From: Paludibacter sp. | GTDB lineage: Bacteria > Bacteroidota > Bacteroidia > Bacteroidales > Paludibacteraceae | Length of the DNA: 15,392 nucleotides | NCBI GenBank assembly: GCA_030655595.1 | Contig: JAUSNQ010000205.1 | Coordinates: forward strand, 1-15,392 | Reading direction: 5' to 3' | In this document: positions 1 through 7,300 of the stretch, piece by piece | How positions within the stretch are numbered: the stretch's first letter is position 1 | Layout: every line of letters begins with the position of its first letter | Made by a program: the position numbers and the translations under genes | The notes under the pieces: generated by a model | Database searches by the model: none | What the model saw: the letters and a program-made list of their open reading frames with translations, nothing else | What the model was told of the DNA's origin: nothing

Positions 1-1
1 T

Positions 2-325
2 AAATGTAGAAGCAACAAAACCACCAATATCCGTAATCATTCCTCCGCCCAAATTAATCAGCAAAGATTTACGATTTGCCCCGTTTTCGCTCAGATATTG
101 CCAAATCCTGACTGCAGATTCAATGTTCTTATTGTCATCGCCTGCAGGAATCGTAATACTATGACATCCTTTTAATTGTTCTACATCACATATTAGCGGG
201 TAACAAAAATGGAAAGAATTCTCATCGGTCAACAAAAATATCGTATCGGCGGCACGGCTTCCGATTGCCTCATGTAGCTCTAACTGAATGTTTTTACAAA
301 TCTTTGTAAGTTGCTGGTTCATCAT
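2..325 (-). CDS. aroB: 3-dehydroquinate synthase, N-terminal part (cut by window edge)
   Basis: Only the first 108 codons are present; the frame is open to the left edge. AroB converts DAHP to 3-dehydroquinate in the cytoplasm, the second step of the shikimate pathway, using NAD and a divalent metal. The translation ends in the family's NAD-binding signature: LINLGGGMITDIGGFVAS at about residues 89-106, matching the usual GGGxxxDxxGF. Upstream is a nucleotide-binding half with the IPAGDDNKN stretch (residues 59-67) in place of the common GE-x-x-K loop. Metal ligands and the C-terminal helical domain lie outside the window. Two adjacent ATGs (325 and 322) can serve as start and nothing separates them. 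The gene is transcribed away from the ArsR operon, with a 202-base shared upstream region. There is no functional link to the neighbours beyond divergence. Identification rests on motif recall, not a search. Confidence 0.88.
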   Translation of the reverse strand, partial: MMNQQLTKICKNIQLELHEAIGSRAADTIFLLTDENSFHFCYPLICDVEQLKGCHSITIPAGDDNKNIESAVRIWQYLSENGANRKSLLINLGGGMITDIGGFVASTF

Positions 326-340
326 TTTTCAATTGGTCAA

Positions 341-373
341 CAAAGATACTACATTTCTCTAAAATTTTGACAA
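341..373 (-). promoter_or_regulatory. Putative primary promoter of aroB
   Basis: On the minus strand TATCTTTG (341-348) matches the Bacteroidetes -7 consensus TAnnTTTG exactly. A TTG at 371-373 can serve as the -33 element, with a 22-base spacer that is slightly longer than the usual 19-21. The start codon would lie about 10 bases after the predicted transcription start, so the leader is very short. Confidence 0.45.
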
Positions 374-470
374 TTATCTTTACATAGTTAGTTTACAGCG
401 AACCAACTACTCCCATTTTAATTCAGATTCATTAAAAATACACCATCATATATTAAAATAATCAAATATT

Positions 471-501
471 TTTGTTATATGAAAATATGTTCATATATTT
501 G
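471..501 (+). promoter_or_regulatory. Primary promoter of the ArsR operon
   Basis: TTTG at 471-474 (-33) and TATATTTG at 494-501 (-7, TAnnTTTG) are separated by 19 bases, the textbook arrangement for the Bacteroidetes housekeeping sigma factor. The predicted start of transcription, about 6-8 bases downstream, leaves a leader of about 20 bases before the ATG at 528. Confidence 0.72.
476..497 (+). promoter_or_regulatory. Probable ArsR operator: 8-6-8 inverted repeat inside the promoter
   Basis: TATATGAA (476-483) and TTCATATA (490-497) are exact reverse complements with a 6-base centre (AATATG). The repeat fills the space between the -33 and -7 elements and overlaps the first four bases of the -7 box. 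ArsR/SmtB repressors bind AT-rich imperfect palindromes of this kind as winged-helix dimers, so occupation should block RNA polymerase. The link to the adjacent ArsR gene is inferred from position. Confidence 0.65.
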
Positions 502-527
502 CGCAAGTTTTAAACAAACATAAAGAA

Positions 528-818
528 ATGGACGTATTAATTCAAATGGAAGAAGCCGCATATACATTGAAAGCGATATCAAACGGAACTCGTTTGTGTG
601 TTATTTCGCTTTTATCCGAGCAAGATGAATTAACCGTTACCGAGTTGAAAGAAAAATTAAAATGCGAGCAATCGCTGTTATCGCATCATCTTACGGATAT
701 GAGAGCAAAGGGCATCTTAAACTGTCGGAGAGACGGTAAAAATTGTTTTTATTCACTTAAGAACAAACAAATAACAAAAATTATCGAATGTATACAATCT
801 TGTCAATGTTCAGAATAA
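528..818 (+). CDS. ArsR/SmtB-family winged-helix repressor, cysteine-rich
   Basis: A 96-residue cytoplasmic DNA-binding protein. The core is a winged helix: helices at about residues 7-30, a recognition region ELKEKLKCEQSLLSHHLTDM (39-58), then the wing with GILNCRRDGKNCFYSL (62-77). This matches the ArsR pattern of SxxSxHLxxLRxAGLVxxxRxGxxxxY. It carries seven cysteines (24, 46, 66, 73, 88, 92, 94), three of them in a C-terminal C-x3-C-x-C. The classical arsenic site CVC in the recognition region is absent, so arsenic sensing is not indicated. One cysteine near the second helix plus one or more in the last helix recalls the persulfide/redox sensors SqrR and BigR, but cadmium- or zinc-type sensing is equally possible. 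It is first in an operon with the DUF6132 and thioredoxin genes (4 bases to the next start) and is probably autorepressed through the palindrome in its promoter. Confidence 0.88.
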   Translation: MDVLIQMEEAAYTLKAISNGTRLCVISLLSEQDELTVTELKEKLKCEQSLLSHHLTDMRAKGILNCRRDGKNCFYSLKNKQITKIIECIQSCQCSE

Positions 819-822
819 AAAA

Positions 823-1029
823 ATGGAGAATTTTATCAAAAAACATATCTTGAAAATAATCGGTGCGACCGTTGGGATGATTGGCGGATACTTGTATTAT
901 TATTTTATCGGGTGTCAGGGAGGAACATGTCCAATCACATCAAATCCCTACATCAGCATTGTGTATGGAGGAGTAATTGGTTACTTGCTTTTTGATTTAT
1001 TTAGAAAGAAAGAAATTAAAACAAAATAA
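823..1029 (+). CDS. Small two-helix membrane protein, DUF6132 type
   Basis: A 68-residue integral membrane protein with two hydrophobic segments (about 12-30 and 44-60) and a basic C-terminal tail. The connecting loop holds GCQGGTCPITSNP (30-42), with Cys31 and Cys36 in a C-x4-C arrangement followed by the conserved PITSNP. I recognise this loop as the hallmark of the DUF6132 family, common in Bacteroidota and without a known function. The glycine-rich GxxxG-like first helix (GATVGMIGGY) suggests tight helix packing, so the protein may oligomerise. The two loop cysteines sit at a membrane edge and could exchange thiols or sulfane sulfur with the thioredoxin encoded next. That role is inference from the neighbours only. 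It lies 4 bases after the ArsR gene and 11 before the thioredoxin gene. Confidence 0.82.
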   Translation: MENFIKKHILKIIGATVGMIGGYLYYYFIGCQGGTCPITSNPYISIVYGGVIGYLLFDLFRKKEIKTK

Positions 1030-1040
1030 ATAGAAAAAAC

Positions 1041-1547
1041 ATGAAGAAAATCCTTGGAGCATCTATATTGCTCATTATGATTGCTTTTACAGCATGCGGA
1101 AACAAATCGAAAGATCAGGCAGAGCAAGATGTAAAAGAAACGGAAACAAAGAATATTCAAACAAACGAAACAAAAAAAATGGGAACAATTAAATTAACCA
1201 AAGCTGAATTTTTAGAAAAGGTAGCCAATTACGAAGCAAATCCAAGTGAATGGAAATATGTGGGTGATAAACCTTGTATTATAGATTTTTATGCAGACTG
1301 GTGTGGACCATGTAAAGTCATTGCTCCAATACTTGAAGAACTGGCAAAAGAGTATGACGGCCAGATTTACATTTACAAGGTAGATACAGAAAAAGAGCAG
1401 GAATTGGCCGCAGCATTTGGTATCCGAAGCATTCCATCTTTGTTGTTTTGCCCGATGGACGGACAGCCGCAGATGGCTCAGGGAGCACTTCCTAAGGAAA
1501 CTTTCAAAAAAGCTATTGATGAAGTTTTGTTGAATAAAGCCAACTAA
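1041..1547 (+). CDS. trxP: Lipoprotein thioredoxin, TrxP-like
   Basis: A 168-residue thioredoxin-fold protein. The N-terminus is a lipoprotein signal: basic MKK, hydrophobic core, and FTAC with Cys19 as the lipidated residue. A charged K/E/T/N-rich linker follows (about 20-47), then a complete thioredoxin domain (about 48-165) with active site WCGPC at 87-91 in FYADWCGPCK and the cis-proline at Ile131-Pro132. Periplasmic thioredoxins of this kind transfer reducing equivalents or act in disulfide exchange outside the cytoplasm. The domain strongly resembles the periplasmic TrxP of Bacteroides fragilis as I recall it, including GTIxLTxAEFL and YIYKV stretches. Two further cysteines (79 and 137) lie outside the active site. 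An in-frame Met47 could mark a leaderless version, but the upstream lipoprotein signal makes the start at 1041 better. It is the last gene of the ArsR operon, followed at once by a terminator. The symbol is given by resemblance. Confidence 0.88.
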   Translation: MKKILGASILLIMIAFTACGNKSKDQAEQDVKETETKNIQTNETKKMGTIKLTKAEFLEKVANYEANPSEWKYVGDKPCIIDFYADWCGPCKVIAPILEELAKEYDGQIYIYKVDTEKEQELAAAFGIRSIPSLLFCPMDGQPQMAQGALPKETFKKAIDEVLLNKAN

Positions 1548-1560
1548 ATTTTTAATCTGG

Positions 1561-1594
1561 AAAGCCCTGTAATTTTAATTGCAGGGCTTTTTTT
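1561..1594 (+). terminator. Intrinsic terminator of the ArsR-DUF6132-trxP operon
   Basis: AAAGCCCTG (1561-1569) pairs perfectly with CAGGGCTTT (1582-1590). The short loop region can extend the pairing through AATT/AATT, and a run of seven T residues ends at 1594. It begins 13 bases after the trxP stop codon. Confidence 0.9.
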
Positions 1595-1696
1595 GTAACC
1601 AGAGGTTGGCTGATTAAACCTTTACCATTTGATTTAGTCAAATGTCGTGTGAAAAACAAACAGGATTATAATCTATTTAAAAACAACATTACCGAA

Positions 1697-2086
1697 ATGA
1701 AAAAGCAAATTTTATTGATGCTGGTGGCAATCATTGCCATGAATTTAACAGCGCTTGCACAAACCCCTCAAAGAGAAGGTGGCAAACAACCCATGAACGC
1801 AAAGTCAAGGGCTGAACAAATGGCAAAAGATCTCAGTCTTACTGATGCCCAAAAACAAGAAGTTCAGGCACTGTTTGAAGAACAGCAAACAAAATTGAAA
1901 GAAATGAAGGAAGCCGGCGGCACCAACGAGGATGCGCACAAGGAAGAATTAAAAAAACTTCGCAAAGATTGGGATAATCGTCTTGGAAGCATCATTGGAC
2001 AGGAAAAACTCGAGAAACACAAAGCCATGATGAAAGAACGAGGCAAAGAAGTTCAGAGCAAAAGGCCGAAACAAGTACAAAATTAG
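1697..2086 (+). CDS. Secreted small helical protein, Spy/CpxP-like
   Basis: The frame is open from a GTG at 1649, but the ATG at 1697 is the better start: it begins directly with a signal peptide (MKKQILLMLVAIIAMNLTALA, cleavage before QTPQ). This gives 129 residues. The mature protein is charged and predicted to be almost entirely alpha-helical, with a DLSLTDAQKQEVQAL stretch resembling the LTxxQ motif of Spy/CpxP periplasmic chaperones and related Bacteroidota proteins. It also holds long K/E-rich heptad-like segments and a basic C-terminal tail. Spy/CpxP proteins bind unfolded periplasmic proteins or metals and are stress-induced; whether this one does so is inference. No membrane anchor or lipobox is seen. 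It stands alone between two terminators, so it is a separate transcription unit despite the neighbouring periplasmic thioredoxin. I saw no convincing -33/-7 pair upstream. Confidence 0.78.
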   Translation: MKKQILLMLVAIIAMNLTALAQTPQREGGKQPMNAKSRAEQMAKDLSLTDAQKQEVQALFEEQQTKLKEMKEAGGTNEDAHKEELKKLRKDWDNRLGSIIGQEKLEKHKAMMKERGKEVQSKRPKQVQN

Positions 2087-2116
2087 TTAACAAGTTTTTT
2101 TGGTATAGAAAAGGAG

Positions 2117-2155
2117 AAAAGCATCCGACCGGTTAAAAGCTGGCGGGTGCTTTTT
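2117..2155 (+). terminator. Intrinsic terminator after the Spy/CpxP-like gene
   Basis: AAAAGCATCCG (2117-2127) pairs with CGGGTGCTTTT (2144-2154) with one G-U pair. The stem continues inward through CC/GG with mismatches, and a T-run follows. It starts 30 bases after the stop codon. Confidence 0.82.
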
Positions 2156-2457
2156 GTTTCACTCACATCCAAACTCGTCAAAAAGAATGATTTAACGCTT
2201 ATTTAAACTCTATTCCCCTGTTTATCAATACTCTCTTCTGCAAATAAAGCTTCCAGCTTAATAATCAACTTTACCGACATCGATCATTTTGTAGACTTCA
2301 ACGAAATGATCGGAAAACATTTGACCATTCCTTCACCACTTTATTTTGTCTTCTCTACCGCATTTTTAAAAATTACTGTTACTTAATTCTATCTTCCTAA
2401 AGAATTATAAATTATTGTTTTTGATGATTATATGAGTTAAGACTGAATTCATTTTTG
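2156..2457. other. Gene-poor stretch with a 9-bp perfect inverted repeat
   Basis: No recognisable gene lies here. CGATCATTT (2281-2289) and AAATGATCG (2304-2312) form a perfect 9-bp hairpin that can be extended by three more pairs; no T-run follows, so it is not an intrinsic terminator. One plus-strand frame is open without a start codon from 2207 to the stop at 2393-2395; its translation contains TDIDHFVDFNEMIGKHL, which I do not recognise. It could be a decayed gene fragment or chance. Confidence 0.4.
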
Positions 2458-2465
2458 TAACTTTG
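2458..2465 (+). promoter_or_regulatory. -7 box of the ECF sigma gene promoter
   Basis: TAACTTTG matches TAnnTTTG exactly. The only -33 candidate at a suitable distance is a degenerate TTA at 2437-2439 (18-base spacer), so basal transcription may be weak. Transcription would start near 2472. Confidence 0.55.
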
Positions 2466-2503
2466 ACTCATATTTTCATTAAATTCATAATTGTATTTAG
2501 GCA

Positions 2504-2542
2504 ATGATGAAGATAAACATCTCTTTTATTATATACGAATGA
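2504..2542 (+). other. Possible 12-codon leader reading frame overlapping the sigma start by ATGA
   Basis: ATG at 2504 opens a short frame reading MMKINISFIIYE whose TGA (2540-2542) overlaps the ATG at 2539 of the sigma gene. It lies inside the predicted 5' leader. It could couple translation to the sigma gene, but the frame is short enough to be chance. Confidence 0.3.
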
Positions 2543-3105
2543 AATCTTCAGGTTCTGAAAAGCACATAAATCCTGTAAAACTTTTATCGCGGATGGCCAG
2601 AAATGAGCAATCAGCTTTCGAAGAGTTTTACAATTTGTATTACAGCAGGCTATATAAATATGTCTGCTTTTATGTGCATGATGAAGATATTCGTAAGGAT
2701 CTGATTTCTGATGTTTTTGTTAATGTCTGGCATAACAGGACCAATATGGATAAAGTTCTCAACATGGACAATTACTTGTTTATTTCGGTAAGAAACAGGG
2801 CTTTGAAACACATTAAAGAGTCAAATCAACGAAATTTTATCCAAATTGACGAAATTTCGGAAAGCGTCGCAATAGAAAATGTTGGTCCTGAACAAGTTCT
2901 GATAAACAGAGAACTGCATGACTTAATTGAAAAAGCAATCAACAATTTACCTGAACGTTGCCGATTAATTTTCACATTAATCAGAGGAGAGAAAAAAACC
3001 TATAAGGAAGTTGCAAAAATTTTATCTATATCCGAAAAAACTGTTCACGCACAGATGTGCATTGCAGTTAAAAAATTAGGTTTGATTATTAAACAATATA
3101 TGTAA
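2539..3105 (+). CDS. ECF-family RNA polymerase sigma factor
   Basis: A 188-residue sigma factor with the two conserved ECF regions. Numbered from the ATG at 2539, region 2 covers about residues 20-90 (AFEEFYNLYYSRLYKYV, then the DLISDVFVNVWHN helix). Region 4 covers about 130-185, with LPERCRLIFTLI followed by the helix-turn-helix TYKEVAKILSISEKTVHAQM. It directs RNA polymerase to a small set of promoters and is held inactive by an anti-sigma factor. The frame also extends upstream to a TTG at 2491, but the ATG gives the usual family length and N-terminus, so I prefer it. The FecR-type anti-sigma gene begins 12 bases after its stop, the standard Bacteroidota sigma/FecR pair controlling a SusC gene downstream. 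The likely target is the promoter of the susC gene at 4379, whose recognition sequence I could not identify. Confidence 0.93.
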   Translation: MKSSGSEKHINPVKLLSRMARNEQSAFEEFYNLYYSRLYKYVCFYVHDEDIRKDLISDVFVNVWHNRTNMDKVLNMDNYLFISVRNRALKHIKESNQRNFIQIDEISESVAIENVGPEQVLINRELHDLIEKAINNLPERCRLIFTLIRGEKKTYKEVAKILSISEKTVHAQMCIAVKKLGLIIKQYM

Positions 3106-3117
3106 TCTTATTATTTC

Positions 3118-4095
3118 ATGAAGATAACTGAAGATAAATTGTGGGATCTGATCTCGAAAGATATTTCGAATTCAATTTCAGATAAAGAAAAGCAAGAGTT
3201 GTTTCTGGCACTTGAGAGCGATTCCCAATTAAAAAGAACATACGAAACACTGAATTATATCGAACCTATCATTGATATGAAGAATCAGGACACTACGAAA
3301 GAGGATGTCCTCAAACTGACGCATCAGAAAATTTTCACCGGAAAAACTCCGGAAACAAAGAAGTTCCGCTCAATGCCATACTGGATTACCATTGCAGCTA
3401 TGTTTATTTTATTGTTTTCGTTGGGATATTATACCTTTACACTGAATCAGGTTTCGGAAATTGAAGTGAATACACCCAAAGGTGTATATTCGAAAATCGA
3501 ACTCCCCGATGGGACATGGGTACATCTTAACAGTGGCAGCAAGATGATTTACCCCAACAGGTTTACGGGGAATGAAAGGAGAGTAAAACTTTGGGGAGAA
3601 GGTTATTTCGATGTAAAAAAAGATAAAGCTCCATTTATTGTTTTATCTCAGCGTATCAGGGTAAAAGTACTCGGGACAGCATTTAATTTTAAAAATTATC
3701 CAAGTGACAGCATCGGAGTAGTCACTCTTGAACACGGTTCAATCGAACTTAGTTTAGTTAACCATAAACGAAAGTTTGTTTTGAAACCTAATGAACAAAT
3801 CGTACTCAATAAGAATAAATCTCAATTACAAATTAATCGTCACATCGATGCAAATGACTTCAGTTCTTGGAAAGATGGAGAATTTATTTTCAAAGCTATT
3901 TCTTTTCCTGATCTCTGCAATAATCTTGAAAGAAGATATAACTACACATTTGTCATAGAAAATCGCAAATTTGACAATGCAACTTTCACCGGCAAATTTA
4001 AACATGGTGAAAGCATACAACAGATAATGGAGATTATAAAACTGAACACTTCTATAAAATACAAAATAGAGAAAGACACCGTTCTTATTTATTAG
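3118..4095 (+). CDS. FecR-type anti-sigma factor (inner-membrane signal transducer)
   Basis: A 325-residue single-pass membrane protein. A cytoplasmic N-terminal part (1-85) should bind the sigma factor. One transmembrane helix follows at about 89-109 (YWITIAAMFILLFSLGYY). The periplasmic FecR domain runs about 118-215, with the characteristic PKGVYSKIELPDGTWVHLNS and GEGYFDV stretches and the LGTAFNF segment. A C-terminal DUF4974 domain runs about 256-325, with FKAISFPDLCNNLERRYNY and TGKFKHGESIQQIMEII. In this family the periplasmic part touches the N-terminal domain of a TonB-dependent transporter and relays substrate binding to the sigma factor. The SusC protein encoded next has the matching STN domain. 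Domain order and length are normal and no disruption is seen. Confidence 0.93.
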   Translation: MKITEDKLWDLISKDISNSISDKEKQELFLALESDSQLKRTYETLNYIEPIIDMKNQDTTKEDVLKLTHQKIFTGKTPETKKFRSMPYWITIAAMFILLFSLGYYTFTLNQVSEIEVNTPKGVYSKIELPDGTWVHLNSGSKMIYPNRFTGNERRVKLWGEGYFDVKKDKAPFIVLSQRIRVKVLGTAFNFKNYPSDSIGVVTLEHGSIELSLVNHKRKFVLKPNEQIVLNKNKSQLQINRHIDANDFSSWKDGEFIFKAISFPDLCNNLERRYNYTFVIENRKFDNATFTGKFKHGESIQQIMEIIKLNTSIKYKIEKDTVLIY

Positions 4096-4378
4096 CCTGT
4101 TTCTCTGAGAATTAACTAAATAAAAATATTGGATTTCCACTTTTAACATCTTTCCTTTAGGCACATCTGGTCACACCTGCCTCTTTATACTTAAACGGAG
4201 GTTCTTACTATGTTATACTAAATCTCAGTAGTTTAAAGCATTGTCAGTTGTAAAAGCAAATGAAACTTTTTGCGGATTATATTTTGACTCTTTAGAGATT
4301 TCTGTAATTCAAATTTCAAAAGACAAATCTTATTTTCAGATTATTAATGATAACCAAAAATAATTTAATTCATTTACC
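4096..4378 (+). promoter_or_regulatory. Upstream region of susC; probable ECF-sigma-dependent promoter
   Basis: This 283-base gap separates fecR from susC and must hold the regulated susC promoter if the cassette works as usual. No clean housekeeping -33/-7 pair is present; the nearest is TATATTTTG at 4278-4286, one base longer than TAnnTTTG and without a well-placed TTG upstream. Small complementary blocks AGGCA (4159-4163) and TGCCT (4178-4182) could form a weak stem; no strong terminator is visible after fecR. Confidence 0.4.
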
Positions 4379-7300
4379 ATGATTTCAATTCTAAATCTAT
4401 TAAAACAAGACATCAGGAAACTGACAATTTTACTACTACTTGGTTTTTCAACATGCCTACCCTCTCTATTGATGGCTCAGACCAACAGTGAGATTGAGTT
4501 AAATTTCAATCAGACTCCGCTTGAAGAAATCTTCAAATCTATCGAAAGACAAACAAAATACACCTTTTTCTATAAAGATAATGAAGTAAACACAAAACAA
4601 CTGGTTTCTGTCAGAATAAAAAGTGGGAATATTAATGAAATCCTGAATGAAATCTTTTCAAATGCGGGAATCCGTTATCAAATTGTAAAAAATCAAATCG
4701 TATTAAATGCCGCCATTTCAAAAGAAGCAGGAAACAAGCACAATTTAATCAAGGTATCGGGGATTATCAAAGATGAACTTGGTGAAGCTCTTATTGGAGT
4801 GAATATCAAGATCAAAGGAGAAAATACAGGAACAATATCTGATATAAATGGAGTATACTCCTTATTGGCTCCTGCAGATGGAATGCTTGATTTTTCCTAT
4901 ATCGGATATGCAATACAGAGTGTTTCTGTACGCAATCAGGGCATAATCAATGTGAAAATGTACCAGGAAAGTTTACAAATAAACGAACTTATCGTGACGG
5001 CTCTTGGTATGAAAAGAGAAGAGAAAGCACTTGGGTACGCGGTTTCGAAAGTAAGCGGCGAAGAACTGTCGGCTCCGACAACAAACTTCCTGAATTCTCT
5101 TTCGGGAAAGGTAGCCGGTTTAAATTTCAATAAAGCAAGTACGGGTCCTTCCGGTTCAGTTCGTGTTACCTTACGTGGTGAATCATCTCTTGACCTTTCA
5201 AACAACGGAGCTTTATTTGTTGTTGATGGTGTTCCAATTTCCAGTGGTATGACTTCAGGAGGAAGCAGTGCTCACAATGTCAATGCGGGAGATATGCCCA
5301 TCGACTTTGGAAATGGAGCCAGTGATATTAACCCAGACGACATCGAAAGCATCAGCGTATTGAAAGGGGCTTCTGCAACGGCTTTGTATGGGTCAAGAGC
5401 TGCAAACGGAGCCATCATAATCACTACCAAATCCGGGAAAACAACCGGTAAACTTGGAGTAACAATCTCGTCAACATACGCATATGATGAAGTATCCAGA
5501 TGGCCTGATCTTCAAAACGAATATGGCTCAGGTGGTATAGGAAAACATTTGTATTACTCGTACGGATCCAGCGCTGATGGTGCAAGCACACACAGCAGTC
5601 AGTCATGGGGACCTAAACTTGAAGGTCAGATGTATTACCAGATTTATAATGCGACTACAGGTCTTAACCTGGATGAAGAAGGAAACCGGATAAGGACACC
5701 GTGGGTTGCGTACGACAACTGGTTTAAAGGCTTTTTCAAGCCTGGTCATACCCTTACAAATACCGTTACAGTTCAGGGAGGTAACGACCAAGGAGATATG
5801 CGTTTATCATTTACCGATAGGCGCAACGACTGGATCATGGAAAATACGGGATTCAGTGATCAGCGTATCGCCTTTTCCGGAAAACAGGATATTACAAAAC
5901 GCATTACCCTTGAATCGAAGATTAACTACTACCACAAATCAAGCGACAACCTGCCTACTGTAGGTTATGGTCCCACATCAGTCATGTATTCTTTGCTTAC
6001 TACTTCTCCCAATATTAATATGGATTGGTACCGTGATTATTGGCAGGAGGAAAATGTATTACAAGATAATCGCTTCAACACAAACGCCGATAATCCGTTT
6101 TTTTCTGTATATGAACAGACTAATGCTCAAAAACGCGATCGGATTTTCGGTAACTTCAACCTGAATATAAAGCTTCTGAAGAATCTTTCACTGATGCTTA
6201 GAAGCGGGTTAGACATGAGTGATGAATTCAGATATTACAAACGTCCGCTTTCAAGTAAAAAAACACCAAACGGAGAGTACCGAGAACAAAACGTAATCAA
6301 TCTTGAAATGAATCACGATTTCATTTTAAGGTATGATAATCGATTTGGAGAAGAAAAACAAATCGGTATAACGGCTTCTTTCGGAGGAAACAGTATGATC
6401 AGTGATTATAAAAACATTGATATCCGCGCTGAATCACTTCAAATTCCGGGGGTTTATACTTTGTCAAATTCAAAAGACAGGTTGCTTACCGGTAATTTCG
6501 AAAGTCATAAAGTGATTAATAGCTTATATAGTTTAGTCCAGTTTTCGTATCTGAATTCAATCTACGTCGATATTACCGGACGTAACGATTGGTCAAGTAC
6601 GCTTCCACTACATAATAACTCATATTTTTATCCTTCAATCAGCACAAGTTTTATTCCAACTGATTTCTTCAACATAAAGAGTCCTTATCTAACTTTTGCT
6701 AAAATCCGAATGTCTTATGCACAAGTGGGAAATGACACAAAACCGTACAGATTGGCGCGTGATTACTCCACAACAAGTTTCGGGGGTTCATATGTACTGC
6801 CAATTACAGCCAACAATCCTGATTTGAAACCCGAAATGGTAACCAGTTATGAGTTTGGAACAGAAATGCGTTTCTTCAGAAACAAACTGGGTTTCGACCT
6901 GACCTATTACAACAGTGACAGTAAAAATCTAATTCTACAAGTTCCGATTGATCCTGCAACAGGAGCGCAGTTTTCAATGCAAAATGCGGGTCTGATCAGG
7001 AACTGGGGATGGGAATTAAGTGCCAACTACACACCGGTTAAAACAAAAGACTTTACATGGAAACTTAATGGAACCTGGTCGAAAAACAACAACCTCGTCG
7101 TGGAACTTGCTGAAGGTGTTGACTCCTGGATTATTACAAGCGGACCGCGTGGAACGGTTGAAGCAAGGCGCGGTGGAACATTAAGTGCAATGTATGGTAG
7201 CGGATTCGTCAGAGCCCCTGAAGGATCAGTTGTTGTTAATCCGGACAATTCAATTGAAGATATAAGCGGGAAAATCGTATATGATGCTGCTACAGGCTAT

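Noticed and set aside
528..818. Arsenic resistance regulator
   Set aside because: No CVC-type arsenite site in the recognition region and no arsenic genes (arsB, arsC, acr3) nearby.
1649..1696. Extended start (GTG at 1649) for the Spy/CpxP-like protein
   Set aside because: It would put 16 polar residues ahead of a normal signal peptide; the ATG at 1697 starts the signal peptide directly.
2491..2538. TTG start at 2491 for the sigma factor
   Set aside because: The added residues do not resemble the family, and the ATG at 2539 gives the usual ECF length.
4159..4182. Terminator after fecR (AGGCA/TGCCT)
   Set aside because: Five-base arms with a bulge and no T-run; too weak to call.
4936..5963. 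Several open frames inside susC on the other strand and in other frames
   Set aside because: They overlap a clear 1168-residue gene, have no recognisable domains and no initiation signals; likewise for the frames inside susD, the beta-helix genes and the SGNH gene.
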